Assembly: GCA_002989075.1 (NCBI GenBank)
Contig: PSQN01000016.1
Location: 2,992,336 to 3,056,335 of the forward strand
DNA from: Arthonia radiata
Taxonomy: Eukaryota; Ascomycota; Arthoniomycetes; Arthoniales; Arthoniaceae
Length of the DNA stretch: 64,000 nt
Direction: 5' to 3'
The translations under genes were made by a program, and so were the position numbers. Numbering within the stretch: position 1 is the first letter of the stretch; each line of letters begins with the position of its first letter. Under the pieces are notes generated by a model that had not been told where the DNA came from, made no database searches, and was given only the letters and a program-made list of their open reading frames with translations. This document shows positions 53,901 to 64,000 of the stretch, one piece after another.

Positions 53901-54208
53901 TCCGCTTCTCCACCTCAGGTCTGAGCATGCTTAAGGAAGCTGCCAAGGTTGTCGAGACGGCTATTAAGGACTTCGACGGCAACAAGATGCATACGATGTA
54001 CAAACTCAAGTACCAGCACGTTTTCATGTCGGCGCATGAAGCAGCGCGAAATGAAGGCGTCAAGAAGGAGGACCTGACCGAGTGGATGCTCAGGTGGATG
54101 GAGGATAATCACAAGAGCATGTTCAAGGAATTCTACTCCGCTTATCAGCAGGAACAAGCGGCGGACGGAGACGAGGGTGAGGCTGATGAGTGGGAAGATG
54201 AAGAATGA
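50969..54208 (+). CDS. DUF6604 domain protein of unknown function
   Basis: Five exons: 50969-51148, 51241-51365, 51521-52370, 52486-52789 and 52890-54208. All phases agree (introns 92, 155, 115 and 100 nt), 925 residues. The opening MFDSYRQYKNDTDVIANWLA with CGYEFN marks the fungal DUF6604 domain, which continues through LANHSISNLLQASCVEF and HHVFFVDILRQCRTVLGP. A disordered Pro/Ser/Thr linker (about residues 170-250) separates it from a long helical part (VTDDQEMWLAIRCFFDDLQS, LLWLLAVVTDVALDLV). The C-terminus has HNxAxxEGV-like HEAARNEGVKKEDLTEW and an acidic end (DEGEADEWEDEE). No enzyme motif is visible. DUF6604 proteins are numerous in moulds and none has a clear role that I know of. Confidence 0.85.
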
Positions 54209-55375
54209 AGACGGAGGAGATGTGAGTGGATAATCGCAGCATGTCAGAATGGTACGGTAACGTGTGAGTATGCTACGATCGTATCTTGTGGGACAGGAGA
54301 TATGCGAAGCTGTCTGATTAGGTGATGCATGTGTCTAGATTCATCAAAGCCATGTTGCGAGCAATACTAAGTTTCTGTCAAGCCATAAAAAAGCCTCATT
54401 GAAGCCTCGTTGGGACGCGGGGCTCTCGGCTTCCGTCCTGCGACCCGTCCGGACCGATGGAGTCGTCTCTTGCCCGTACTGATGTTGATGAATCAGAGTG
54501 CTGACGTGTCTGCAGGCTACTGTGAGGTCGAAGGACACCCAAAAATCGAAGCTATTACACTGCTACACCTTTCAAAGCGCGAAAGACTGTGATCAGACCA
54601 GCTTTGAAAGTGTCCCAGATTAGGCGGACCGGGCGTGCGGACCGGCAATCTCAAAAACCTCCTGTAACGCTCTCGAGCCTCTATCTGTCTATGTGCCTGG
54701 TCTGACGCCCCACGCGCCTTCCGCACGCCGGAGCTACGTGAAATACAGTGAAGCGACGGCTTTGCCTCATATGCGGGAGTATTGTGTAAGTAGGAGGCAC
54801 AGCACGCGCGTCATGAGGCACTTCGCGGCGCGCACTCGGGATTACAAGTGCCTTGAGTACTCAGCACGAGAGATCTGCTGCGTGAATCATGGCAAGTGCA
54901 AGGATATGTGACTCGCATGACAGGGCAGGAAGTGTAGTACTCGACTGCGACTGTGAAGCTAAGAAGGGGGTTTTTCGCATCGTGGGTAATTCACGCTACT
55001 TGATATGTGTGTTCGACCGGGCGAGCTGCTGTTGATAGAGGGACGCGATTAAGCTAATATGGGATGGCAACGTCCAAGTGTGATGATGGGAACAAGGTGG
55101 ACGGTGCTTTGGGTATGTACTAGCACGGTTTCTGCAGCATGGGCACGATGTAACTAACCTGCCGATCAGACTAGGCACAGATGTGGTGTCAAGTCAGGGC
55201 GCTGCTGTCGCCCATCTTCCACTCATGTAGTTAATCAGCGACACACCCATCCGCCCACGCGACCCGCTCGACCATTCCTCCACCAGCTTCAAGTAGACAC
55301 CTACTATCTATATACTTATACCCTGAAGCGATCAACACGTGACGACCCATCAGCGACCTCGCGGCGCTTCCGAGT
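54209..55375. other. intergenic, no supported gene
   Basis: About 1.2 kb. Short frames on both strands; no domain and no repeat noticed. Confidence 0.45.
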
Positions 55376-55801
55376 TCAAGGAGGCGTGACATCCATCCGC
55401 ATACTGAGAAAGACACCTGTTCCGTCGTGTGATTCGGCGAGGTAAGCGAGATGTTTGCAGCGCGGAAAGCGGCCATACAAGAGGCCTGTGGCGGGAGGAC
55501 GAGTGGGTGTTGCCACTTTTGTGCAGTGGGGCGAGGTACGCGAGGAAGTTTGGTGCGGTGATTTCGGTGGTGAGTAAGTTGGGGTGAGTGTGCCTTGGGT
55601 GTTTCGAGACAGCTGGGTGGGTTGTGGAGACTGGGTGGCGGGCTGCGTGGTAGTCTGCGAAATGGTTTCGCTGAACCATTGACGGTCTGTCTGGGCTTTC
55701 ACGGAACTGAGGTACTGGGGCAAAAGTATCGTGGGATTACTTGTGTCCCCGCACCATACGTGGAAGATGTTGATGGGGTGGGTGATGAGTTTTGGCTGCA
55801 T
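55376..55801 (-). CDS. weak candidate small protein
   Basis: A 141-residue frame (ATG 55801) begins MQPKLITHPINIFHVWCGDT and has a Thr/Gln/Pro-rich middle (QTTTQPATQSPQPTQLSRN). The first 45 residues look protein-like and the middle is low complexity. There is no signal peptide or domain. It lies just downstream of a transporter gene on the same strand and may be noise or one exon of a longer gene. Confidence 0.2.
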   Translation of the reverse strand: MQPKLITHPINIFHVWCGDTSNPTILLPQYLSSVKAQTDRQWFSETISQTTTQPATQSPQPTQLSRNTQGTLTPTYSPPKSPHQTSSRTSPHCTKVATPTRPPATGLLYGRFPRCKHLAYLAESHDGTGVFLSMRMDVTPP

Positions 55802-55923
55802 TAGCTTTTCTCAAGCCGGGAAGCACATATCGGCCGAAGGACAAGGCAGGGCGCAGTCATGATAGCGTCCTAAAGTGGGCTTGCAGCGATGTTGGAAGTA
55901 TTCTCATTGCATTTTTCGCCAGA

Positions 55924-57893
55924 TCAGTCTAATCGCACGCTTCTCTGCTTCCTTCTCAGCTGTATCTCGCCCCAAATACCCGTCGCTAAGGCGAAGGCAA
56001 AGAGTATGATGTTGAACAGCGCCATCAGGTAAAAAGGCGCGCCATGCCGCCGATCGAACAGAAACCCACCCAGCTTCGTCAGCAACAAGATGCCTGCTCC
56101 ACCGCCCAGTGAGTAAATACCCGCTATGCTTCCCTTCAGATGACTTCGGCTGCCCTGCTCGCGCTGCTGGCTGCCTGCGAGCGTCGAGCCCTCGTCACCG
56201 CCTTCTTCATCCTCTTCGGGTATGCTCTCGGATGAGAAGCCTCGATTTGATCTTATCATGGAGTCTTCCTCGCTTCCTTTCTGGATGCCGCGACCGATCG
56301 AGCTGAGACTGCACACTATGGCGCCGATTTGCGAGATGCCCAGTGCTGCCATCACGAAGAAGATGGCCATCCCGCTTCTGCTTTCTGGATCGGGGTCGTC
56401 CATCCTGGCCAGCGCGATGTAGCCAACTATGCCGAATGCGCTTGCTACGATGATTGGCGCGTTTGCTCTTCGATACTTGCCGTCCACGTATCCGAATAAG
56501 GGTGCACACAGTAGAGCAATGAGCTGACTGACGCCCGTAAGCGCAGCCGCTAGTTTATAAGCACGCTCGCACTGTTCCTTGAGGTTTCCCGCTCCTGCGC
56601 GAGGGTTCGACGGATCGTAAGGCGCGGACTTGCACAGACCCGTGGAGATGAAGTAGCTGTTGATGTACAGTGGTATGAACAGGGATATTGCGACAGATGA
56701 AGCGCGGGCGACAAATCCTCCGATGTATCCAAGGCCGATTGAGCTGTCCAGGAAGCCAAGCTTGATGGCATCGAAACCGAGTCGGGCGAACTCAGCAACG
56801 CCAGTACCGAACTTGCGCAAGTTCTCGTTGGTCGTATTATCGTCGCCGTGGTTCTTGGAGATGCGCACGCGAGAAGGGACGAGGCGGCGGAAACCTTTGT
56901 ACTCCTCGCCGGCTAGGCCTTGTAGCCCGAAGAAGCAGAAAACGGCGACGAGGAGGGCGACGAAGCCGACGATGTAGAAAGAGTTCTGGACGGCGACCGA
57001 GCGGTCTTCGAAGATCTCACGTAACCGCGCTGGTAGAGGCAAGAAGATCCCAAGAGCAACGAGGGCGCCGCAGCCGGTGAACATGCCGACAAGACCGGCA
57101 ATTTGAGAGGTGCCTGGTTGGCCGGCATCCGCCTCATCCGCTATTGGGATGTGCGACGCAGAATGCGGATGCGAGCGTATTGAGCTCGCGCTTGATGCAT
57201 ATCGCTGGGGCGTCCTCAGGACTGAGCTTGCTGCACTAATTGAGCGGTGGCGAGCATTCAAAGCATCGTTGATGCTGTTTGGATCATTTGAGTCTGGCGA
57301 GTCGGCAGCCTTGTTCTTGCCCTTGTCCTTGTCTAAGGTCATGATAGGCAATATGGCTGTCACCATGGTACTCGTCGCCGCGCCGCCGAGCGAGAAGAAT
57401 AATCTAAATTCAAATGCGTTAGCATGAACAGCTCACACGGTTATTTCCTGTTGTTCTACTAAGACTTTGATCCGGTGGCACCAGCGCTTCAACACTCTCT
57501 CACAACGACCTCGGTGCAGAGCTCTGATGCGTGGTGACGGTAAACTCACCTCGCAAGTAAAAGCTGTGGATATATGTTCTTGGCACTGACGAATACAAAC
57601 AGACTCAGGCCGACGATGCCATAGCCCGTCACGGTGACCGCCCGCACGCCGATGCGGTCTGACAGCAGACCCCATAACGGACAAGCGAACAACGCAAGAA
57701 GCTCATCCGCAAACCCCAGCGTCCCGACTGCATTACCAACTCCATGATGGATGTACAGGAGGTCTGTGATGACGAATGAAATCGATGAGTTTAGGAAGAC
57801 GAGAAAGGCGATCGAGAAGAGAGCGACACCCAGGAGATAGGTTGAGACCTGAAAAGGCGTGGCAGTGAATGGCGACTTGATATCCCAGAACAT
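55924..57893 (-). CDS. major facilitator superfamily transporter
   Basis: Exon 1 is 57893-57550 and exon 2 is 57403-55924; the 146-nt intron (GTGAGT donor, AATTTAG acceptor) matches in phase, 607 residues. Exon 1 holds the first spans: STYLLGVALFSIAFLVFLNS, FADELLALFACPLWGLLSDR (MFS motif A, G-x-L-x-D-R) and VTGYGIVGLSLFVFV. A long polar loop with a Ser-rich part (RYASSASSIRSHPHSAS) follows span 4, then about six to eight more spans, including LFGYVDGKYRRANAPIIVAS, a second motif-A-like loop. The loop after it is acidic (ESIPEEDEEGGDEGS). It resembles the yeast YCR023C group of vacuolar or endosomal MFS proteins; the substrate is unknown. Confidence 0.88.
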
Positions 57894-59751
57894 GATCGTC
57901 CGTCTTGTCTTGTCACGAGTCGAGGTGAGGCGAAGTGTTGGAGTCTGAGACCGAGGAGACCCGGGGCGGGACGATCCACACGATCGGAGCACTAAGTGCG
58001 AGGGTATGCTTCCAGATCGATGGTGCGCTTCTACGCCATCTATACCGCAGCAGGTGGAGTCCGCCTTGCGGTCAGTATGAGAGACATGGTGGTGCTTGGA
58101 TTAGAGATGATTTCCAGCTCGAGCTATTTTGGATCTGTTCCTGGACTGATGACACGGCTGCACGGACCACTCTAGGTAGGGCTGAAGATCTGCGTCGGTC
58201 TTAAGCCCTGCGCCTCGGCGATAGCCAATCACGTGCCAATCTGCAGACGACGCTACCTGAACCGCTTCCCCTGTATAGACCACCTACAACGAAGGACGTG
58301 CAAGGCTGATTCCGCATCAGTTCAATGGTACGAATACCAACCGATATACTTGGCACACAATCCTTCACAGGACTGTGTCAGCACCTTATTCACACGGTCG
58401 TCGCCTCACCGACTCGCCGCGTGCCTACCCCCCTCACCCTTGCTGTGCCTCATGGAAACCTCTGTCTTCAGCCCCGGTCCCACAGCCCTTTTTATTCTAG
58501 TGCCGCTCCACAGGCCAACTCGAGGCAACCGTCCGTCATCCACTCACTCCTGCAGATCACGCTCCGTCTTAGACGCGAACATGCAAGAGCTGCTTGCAGG
58601 CGTCACGTCGAAACCTCGCTTTCTTTCCACCCGTTGTCACTTAAGCGCCGTACTTGTACATAGCGCGGTATTAGTCGCTCATCGCCCCATCCGTGAAACA
58701 ACGCTTACAGGACCGCATTCCCCTTTGATGGGCGAAAATCCATGCTGGTGGTGCATAGGAGCAGCAGCCCTCGTGGCGACGCTGCACGGACCCACGCAAC
58801 TTGGCCGAAGTGTCCCCTTCGCACTCTCGATCGACTGTAACCATGCAATCATAGTACTGTATACATGCTCGATGACCGCAGGTTACACAGGACACGACGC
58901 CTGCATGGCCGCGCGCCTAATCACATGGTGGGTTGAAGCCCATATCATGCAGGCCGCGACGCCACGTTGGCGCCTACAGGCCATATCTGCCTTTGATGAT
59001 CCATGCCCACAGCAATGTGGAGAGACATGGCTAGGCAATTGACATTCACGCTATCCCTCCCCAAGTATGCGCAAGTCATGCACATCAGGATCACCTACGG
59101 TGGGGCTGGGGCACGGTCCTTTTGCGCGCCTGTCCAAACCAAATGCTCAGCCGCATGCCCAATAAGAAAATTCTACGGGGCTGAGATTTTGACTGGCATA
59201 CCAATACCATCCAGTCTTGCGGCGCGGAAGTGCCTTGGCCCGGGTGCGGGTGTAGCGTGCCTCATGCATTGCTTCTGGGTCCGGCGCTGCTCAACCTCAT
59301 GATGGCAGACGGGATACGTCCACGTAATTGGGACGACAGGCTTTGTAATTGCGTGTCGTGCAGTTGCTTCATGTCATAAGTAGCTTGCAGCTCCTTCTGG
59401 GTTGTGTGACCACTTTGATCCTTCAGCTCCCTGTATGATAATGACTTAGCCCGATCGTTGTTGAGAGGTCGCATCATTTGATAATGCTCCGATCATCATC
59501 TTAATGATTGTCCTATCCTCGCCTATCTCACCTTCGTACAACCATTCTTCTTTCGGTTTGTTGGCCTGCACAGAAAGTCACTATTCAACTTGTATTGGGA
59601 CCAGGCCTTTATAAGGCTCTAAGCCCTTGTGGCACTGACCTGCTTTGGCCGACAAGGCACAGCTGCACACACAACATTCGCATCGAGACCAATCTTGATC
59701 AGCGTGGCGTTCACCGCCTACAACATGCTGATCTCACATCCTCCAACGCAC
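57894..59751. other. long intergenic region; one open frame of doubtful meaning
   Basis: About 1.9 kb. A 269-codon plus-strand frame (58233-59042) lacks an ATG near its start and is Cys/His/Pro-rich without domain or repeat pattern, so I do not call it a gene. Nothing else is supported. Confidence 0.45.
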
Positions 59752-60475
59752 ATGTCACACAACCCTTTGCGCATCGAAATGCCGGCGTCATCGCGGCAAC
59801 GACACCCGACATACCGGCCATCATCATCATGGAGCCCACAAGAGGATCGACTTCTCAAAGAAGCTCGCGGGCGGGGACTGAATTGGCAGCCGATTGCGGA
59901 CACGTACTTTCCTGCCAAGACAGCAAACGCCTGTCGGAAGAGACATGAGCGTCTCATGGACCGCGAGCAGGTCGAAGAATGGGATGGAGTCAAGCTTCAA
60001 CAGTTGGCTCAAGCATACCAAGAGTGTCGAAAAGAGATGTGGCAAATTCTGGCTAACCGTCTTGACGAGAAATGGTCGGTCGTGGAGGCAAAGGTAACTT
60101 TACCTGTTCTCAAGATGAGTGTTGTACACGGTGTGCTGACAATTCCAGTGTATGGAGAAGGGCGTAAAGAACCTCAACGCTGCGGCCCGCTCAGCGAGCC
60201 GACGACGTTCAGTCTTTGATGTAGATGATAGTGGAAGCAGTATGGTTGACGCTTCAGAGTGGACACCCGAGATGAGCCAATCGAGCACAGGACGAGTGTA
60301 CCAGCAAGAGTTTGCACTGCCAGCCGAATATCAGCATCTTCAACTACCACCGCCAAATTTTCTTCATCCGCAAGGGACAGGACCTTCAGGCCCTTCGATA
60401 CCATCGATGTTGGCCACGCCTCCTAACATGAACTATGGACAGTGGTACCCACCGTACCCTGCAGAAAGACGGTGA
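59752..60475 (+). CDS. Myb-like DNA-binding protein
   Basis: Exon 1 is 59752-60093 and exon 2 is 60149-60475, with a 55-nt intron in phase 0. The product has 222 residues; ATG 59725 is an alternative start. One SANT/Myb repeat lies at about residues 24-70: SSWSPQEDRLLKEARGRGLNW, QPIADTYFPAKTANACRKRHERL, with the spaced Trp and basic recognition helix. A second, weaker half-repeat follows (QECRKEMWQILANRLDEKWS). Exon 2 holds a Ser/Arg patch (AARSASRRRSVFDVDDSGSS) and a Pro/Tyr-rich tail (QWYPPYPAERR). It probably acts in the nucleus as a transcription regulator; targets are unknown. It is convergent with the Qri7-like gene, with only about 60 bp between stops. Confidence 0.8.
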
Positions 60476-60534
60476 TTACTGCTCCGAACAATTTGAACGC
60501 CATGCCATAGAGAGGCATGCCGCAGAAAACTTTG

Positions 60535-61944
60535 TCAAACTACCTTTGGGAGGTCTTTTGTTTGTAGCCAACCAGATACACCAAGAATACCACCGTCATC
60601 GGACATTGAGTCCAATGACCACTTCCTGATGCCCCTGATTGATAATGCAGACTGCCAACCTTGTTCGAACATTTCGATGCCTGTCCAGCCAATCATGATC
60701 GCATTGTCCACACACAGATGGATAGGCGGGAAGAACAGCTCGACATCGCGATATCCTCTCAGATCCAGATATGCTCGCAGTATACACCGCAGATACTGGT
60801 TTGAGGCAACACCGCCACTCACAACGAGCGTCCTTACACTGGGGCTCTGCTCCAGTGCAAACCTGACTCTGATTGCCAAATGCTCGAAGGCAAGTCGCAT
60901 CGCTTGCTTGGCGAGTTCCCGCCGATCCGGAATATCGTCACAATTCTTTGATTTCAAATGATTCGCCCCACGCTGTGCGGCGCTACACAGACCGCTAAAG
61001 CTAAAAGTCAGATCATGTGTACGAGAACCGGATTTGGATGCGGCCATTGGCGGCTGTAAGCTCCACCCCGCCGGGCTTGTATACCGACCAACTTCCTCTC
61101 CGCGCCTGACAGGTGCTCGATATTGGTGGTCTTCTGCTCCACCTGGGAAGGCAAAGGCTTCCAAAGCGGGCCCGTACATGGTGCTCTTGGAGCTCTCGAG
61201 AACTTCAACCGGCAGCACCTCGCGTGCAATTTTGTCGATGGCGTCGCCAAGAGCAATGTCGACTGTCGATGCCAGCTGCGTGTGGTCCGTGAGTCCCTTG
61301 GAGTGCAGTAGCAACGTATGCCCTCCAGAGACAAGCAGTGACAAATACGGGAACGACGGCTCGTAGCGCTCGTTCCTTTCGGTCTGTCCTAGCGCTGTGA
61401 CGAGTCGAGAAGTCAGTGCGTGGGCCTGCATATGGTTGACGCCGACCAGCGGCCTGTTCCAGGCAACTGCGAGGCCTTTCGCCAAATCCAATCCAGCATT
61501 AAGGTTCGAGCGCATGCCTGGGCCACGTGTGACTGTGATGAAATCAGGTTTCTGCACGTGCAATGGCGAGCGGCCATTATCACGGGCAAGCTGAATCAGG
61601 TCGAAGGGGCGTGAAGAGATGTCGTCCGCTTTGGGTAAACGAGGTAGAGACTCGGCCACGATTCTGGCAAGGTTCTCCTGATGTGAGTGTAAAGCCTCGA
61701 CTGGATGCACGCCCTTGAAGGCTAGATTGTTGGATGTGACCTTCTCATGATGGTGGATCTGAAGCATTGCTTCGCCATTTTCAGGTCGATCCTTCTTCTC
61801 GAGGATGGCAACGCAGCTATCGTCGCAGGAACTCTCAATAGCCAGGGTACTCAGGGAGCGTCGGAGACGAGCTCGCGGGCGCTGGATATAGTGGAGACGC
61901 TGTTGGCTGAGGCATTGCAGCGCCGGAGATCTGATTGCAGGCAT
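60535..61944 (-). CDS. QRI7: mitochondrial tRNA N6-threonylcarbamoyladenosine synthase (Qri7/OSGEPL1)
   Basis: A single exon of 469 residues. It transfers the threonylcarbamoyl group to A37 of ANN-decoding mitochondrial tRNAs. Kae1/TsaD family motifs appear in order: LAIESSCDDS, VTRGPGMRSNLNAGLDLAKG, the metal-binding VGVNHMQAHALTSRLV (HxxxH), LLVSGGHTLLL, LGDAIDKIAREV, LVVSGGVASNQYLR and VDNAIMIGWTG with the second metal ligand. The Arg-rich N-terminus (QRLHYIQRPRARLRRSLS) is a mitochondrial leader. The Trp/Ser stretch around AGWSLQPPMAASKSGSRTHD is a normal insert. It has the usual family length (400-470). Start at ATG 61944. Confidence 0.94.
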   Translation of the reverse strand: MPAIRSPALQCLSQQRLHYIQRPRARLRRSLSTLAIESSCDDSCVAILEKKDRPENGEAMLQIHHHEKVTSNNLAFKGVHPVEALHSHQENLARIVAESLPRLPKADDISSRPFDLIQLARDNGRSPLHVQKPDFITVTRGPGMRSNLNAGLDLAKGLAVAWNRPLVGVNHMQAHALTSRLVTALGQTERNERYEPSFPYLSLLVSGGHTLLLHSKGLTDHTQLASTVDIALGDAIDKIAREVLPVEVLESSKSTMYGPALEAFAFPGGAEDHQYRAPVRRGEEVGRYTSPAGWSLQPPMAASKSGSRTHDLTFSFSGLCSAAQRGANHLKSKNCDDIPDRRELAKQAMRLAFEHLAIRVRFALEQSPSVRTLVVSGGVASNQYLRCILRAYLDLRGYRDVELFFPPIHLCVDNAIMIGWTGIEMFEQGWQSALSIRGIRKWSLDSMSDDGGILGVSGWLQTKDLPKVV

Positions 61945-62141
61945 GTGATGGATTCCATCTTGTGTAGAGAAGGGAAGATCTTCAGAGCTCTCATCTAATT
62001 TTAGTCCTTCGAGATGAGTTTACGCTAGTCCGCATTTGCACAAAAGCCGGGGCCGAGGTGGACGAGTCACGACCATTGGAAATCCAGACGGAAGCTCCAA
62101 GTAAGCGCAAAGGTCTTCAGACAGCATTGATCTCTAACACA

Positions 62142-63119
62142 ATGTCTCTGTTTTTCAAAGGTGCCTTATGGCGCCACGGGCCCTTCCTAGATCTCAGATT
62201 ATACCGCTCGCAACCCACATTCCTCCCACGCCTGCGCTGCGACCGCCCACCGAACGTACCCTACCGTCCATTCGCGCAATCCACGAAACCTCCTAAACCA
62301 CCCACCAAACCCGCGAGCCCACCACGCTCAAAGGCTCCCGTTACCACAATCAAACCACCTGCTAAAGCGACCCAACCCTACCTCTCCCCAACGACCTCCT
62401 ACACCAACCTCCTCTCATCCCGCCGCTCGCCGACACCCCTCTACCAAGCCCCGCCAACCTCCACCTACCCACTAGCCTGCGCACTGATAGGTGGCGGTGC
62501 AATAGCTTATGGCGCCTACAACTTCTACGATAGCTTCATGACGCCACACCCAGGCCTCGCGTGGTTCATACCCTGGCTCATGGTGTTCGTCTGCGCGTTC
62601 ATGCTCGGTGTTGGCGGATGGGTGATACGGAATGGCGCCCGGCTTGTGGGTCGGGTGAGCGCTGTGCCGATGGCGGATGGCAAGGGGTTGATGATGAGGA
62701 TTGAGTCGCGGGGACTGCTGGGAAGGAGCGTGTTTGAGCGGCCGGTGCGGGATGTGAGAGTGGGACCGGGTCTAACGGCGACGAGGATCGAAGGGCTGGT
62801 GGGAAAGCAAGTGGGCGAGATGGAGAGATATCCGGCTACTGAGGAAGGGAGGCGGGCTGCGCAGGTGGCGAAAAGAAAAGCTGAGAGGCAGGAGTATAGG
62901 GAGTCGCTGAAGAATCCGTTTACGCATATGGCGGCATTTTTTGGGAGCATTTTCCGGCGACTGAGTAGAGGCATACGGAGAGTGGTGGGTAGAGAGGGTT
63001 TTGCGGAGCTGTACGTGAGGAGGAAAGAGGGTGGGCGGTGGCAGACGTGGAGGATGGATGTTGCGGATGGATGGTGTGCTGACGAGGGGATGGGGTTGAC
63101 GAGGCTGCTGGGGCGGTGA
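62142..63119 (+). CDS. mitochondrial two-span membrane protein
   Basis: A single exon of 325 residues from ATG 62142; the frame is open further up but has no ATG there. The N-terminus (MSLFFKGALWRHGPFLDLRL) suits mitochondrial import. A Pro/Lys/Thr-rich linker is followed by two hydrophobic segments (LACALIGGGAIAYGAYNF and WFIPWLMVFVCAFMLGVGGW) in hairpin spacing. Then comes a matrix- or intermembrane-side part with LVGRVSAVPMADGKG and a charged end. The layout recalls TMEM223-like mitochondrial proteins linked to cytochrome oxidase biogenesis, but the match is by layout only. It is convergent with the biotin gene, about 85 bp apart. Confidence 0.7.
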   Translation: MSLFFKGALWRHGPFLDLRLYRSQPTFLPRLRCDRPPNVPYRPFAQSTKPPKPPTKPASPPRSKAPVTTIKPPAKATQPYLSPTTSYTNLLSSRRSPTPLYQAPPTSTYPLACALIGGGAIAYGAYNFYDSFMTPHPGLAWFIPWLMVFVCAFMLGVGGWVIRNGARLVGRVSAVPMADGKGLMMRIESRGLLGRSVFERPVRDVRVGPGLTATRIEGLVGKQVGEMERYPATEEGRRAAQVAKRKAERQEYRESLKNPFTHMAAFFGSIFRRLSRGIRRVVGREGFAELYVRRKEGGRWQTWRMDVADGWCADEGMGLTRLLGR

Positions 63120-63204
63120 CTGACGCGTGAGTAGAAGTGTAAGATCAAGAGATCATGGACGTATCGAATATCGCCGACTGTCCAAAGCTGCCATCAAGGG
63201 CTTT

Positions 63205-64000
63205 TCATATGCGTAAAACTTCTCTTAGTCTGCTTTCCCACATCCTCACGTCTTGCTCACTTGTCACTTGACTGGTCATCAAGTACAATACATTACCTAG
63301 CACACGCGAGTGAATGTTCCATCCTGTTTCAAAATTCTCCAGCAGCTTCTTCTGAACAGAGACAGCCGCATCACTAGTGTACCCTGAGTCACTGTCATCC
63401 TTGAACTCGATGGAGAGCACTGTCCCTAAAGCCCAAACGCTGTTGATTTGATCTGTTGCATGGGAGAGCGCCGACACGAACGCCGTTGACCATGTGCTCC
63501 AGATCGGTAACGGAGGGGTCGAGGATACATCAGACTGTCCACCAGGGGCTGTGTTCTTCACCGCATCTCTAAGAGCGCTCATGATCTCAGAGCCCACCGA
63601 CTTGCCTCGCGACCAATCAGCCTTGAAGACATCCCATGAGCCATCTTCATCGAGCCTCGTGAGTTGCCTCAAAGACTCGTTCGCGACCGCACAGCCGACT
63701 GGATGCGCTGTATAGCTATGGCCGTGTAATAACGCGTCTACCTTGCTCGAGGACAACGCAGCCTCAAAGATAGACTCGCTTGCCAAGGTAACAGCAAGTG
63801 GCAGCAGACCGCCAGTGAGGAGTTTTGCGTGCACGGAGATGTCAGGATGCACCTGAATCAAAGAGCACGCAGTCCTGTGGCCCAACCGGTATAGACCGGC
63901 GAAGACTTCGTCAGCGACAATCGGCAGACCGCTCCAGATCTCTTGCGCGGACGGATTCAGACGAGGAGATGGCGTAGACGATGAGAAAAGAGATGTCGAA
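63205..64000 (-). CDS. DAPA aminotransferase domain of fused biotin synthesis enzyme, 3' part
   Basis: The frame is open from the right edge to a stop at 63205, 265 residues visible. It is the C-terminal part of 7,8-diaminopelargonate aminotransferase: LPIVADEVFAGLYRLG (the PLP-binding Asp in VADEV), HPDISVHAKLLTGGLLPLA with the PLP Lys in AKLLTGG, and HGHSYTAHPVGCAVANESL. The end (SVWALGTVLSIEFKDD, SRVLGNVLYLMTSQ) matches the fungal enzyme. In moulds this domain is usually fused behind a dethiobiotin synthetase domain (BIO3-BIO1 type, mitochondrial); the fusion partner would lie outside the window. The reaction is 7-keto-8-aminopelargonate plus S-adenosylmethionine to diaminopelargonate. Confidence 0.9.
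   Translation of the reverse strand, partial: STSLFSSSTPSPRLNPSAQEIWSGLPIVADEVFAGLYRLGHRTACSLIQVHPDISVHAKLLTGGLLPLAVTLASESIFEAALSSSKVDALLHGHSYTAHPVGCAVANESLRQLTRLDEDGSWDVFKADWSRGKSVGSEIMSALRDAVKNTAPGGQSDVSSTPPLPIWSTWSTAFVSALSHATDQINSVWALGTVLSIEFKDDSDSGYTSDAAVSVQKKLLENFETGWNIHSRVLGNVLYLMTSQVTSEQDVRMWESRLREVLRI

Noticed and set aside
58233-59042. 269-codon plus frame
   Set aside because: Starts at GTG with no nearby ATG, Cys/His/Pro-rich, no domain, repeat or splice partner.
1-64000. CRISPR arrays, rRNA genes, bacterial-type operons
   Set aside because: No regularly spaced repeats, no rRNA-like sequence; gene structure is eukaryotic.

Overview
The window comes from a filamentous ascomycete (Pezizomycotina; Dothideomycetes is my guess, not proven). 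Genes are close together and on both strands. Introns are mostly 50-150 nt, with GTRNGT-like donors and CTNA-like branch sites. Protein families are typical of moulds: exportin-T LOS1, phosphatase DCR2, a fused biotin enzyme of the BIO3-BIO1 type, and fungal F-box and DUF6604 proteins. I see no operons, CRISPR arrays or rRNA, and no long AT-rich blocks of the kind left by repeat-induced point mutation. Exon borders were set by eye, from splice signals and reading-phase agreement.

Regions. 0-3.6 kb: a cut-off F-box gene, a degenerate stretch, and a small cysteine-rich secreted protein. 3.6-10.7 kb: xylulokinase, a monoacylglycerol-lipase-like hydrolase, a probable mitochondrial Trm61-like tRNA methyltransferase and the DCR2-like phosphatase. 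10.7-22.6 kb: an accessory island. It holds a same-strand array of at least six related small genes with a gamma-glutamylcyclotransferase-like (GGCT/AIG2-like) domain (three whole, three broken), a probable mobile-element insertion, a SINE-like block, and two convergent orphan genes. 22.6-32 kb: a mitochondrial sirtuin head-to-head with a mitochondrial metal transporter, a small CxxC protein, LOS1 and a short-chain dehydrogenase. 32-43.8 kb: an F-box protein with an internal minisatellite, an arylamine N-acetyltransferase interrupted by one in-frame stop, a 1617-residue repeat-rich GPI-type wall protein and a conserved unknown. 44.9-57.9 kb: a Q/P-rich protein, two major-facilitator transporters, a glycine-zipper protein, a small orphan and a DUF6604 protein. 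59.7-64 kb: a Myb-like protein, mitochondrial t6A synthase (Qri7), a two-span mitochondrial protein, and the edge of the biotin gene.

Functionally this is mostly an unlinked housekeeping neighbourhood. Several products are predicted to be mitochondrial (Trm61-like, sirtuin, metal transporter, Qri7-like, two-span protein). The GGCT-like array is the part most likely to be new: ancient, strongly diverged tandem copies share one architecture (basic N-terminal exon, one intron, one domain) and appear to lack the catalytic glutamate of true cyclotransferases.
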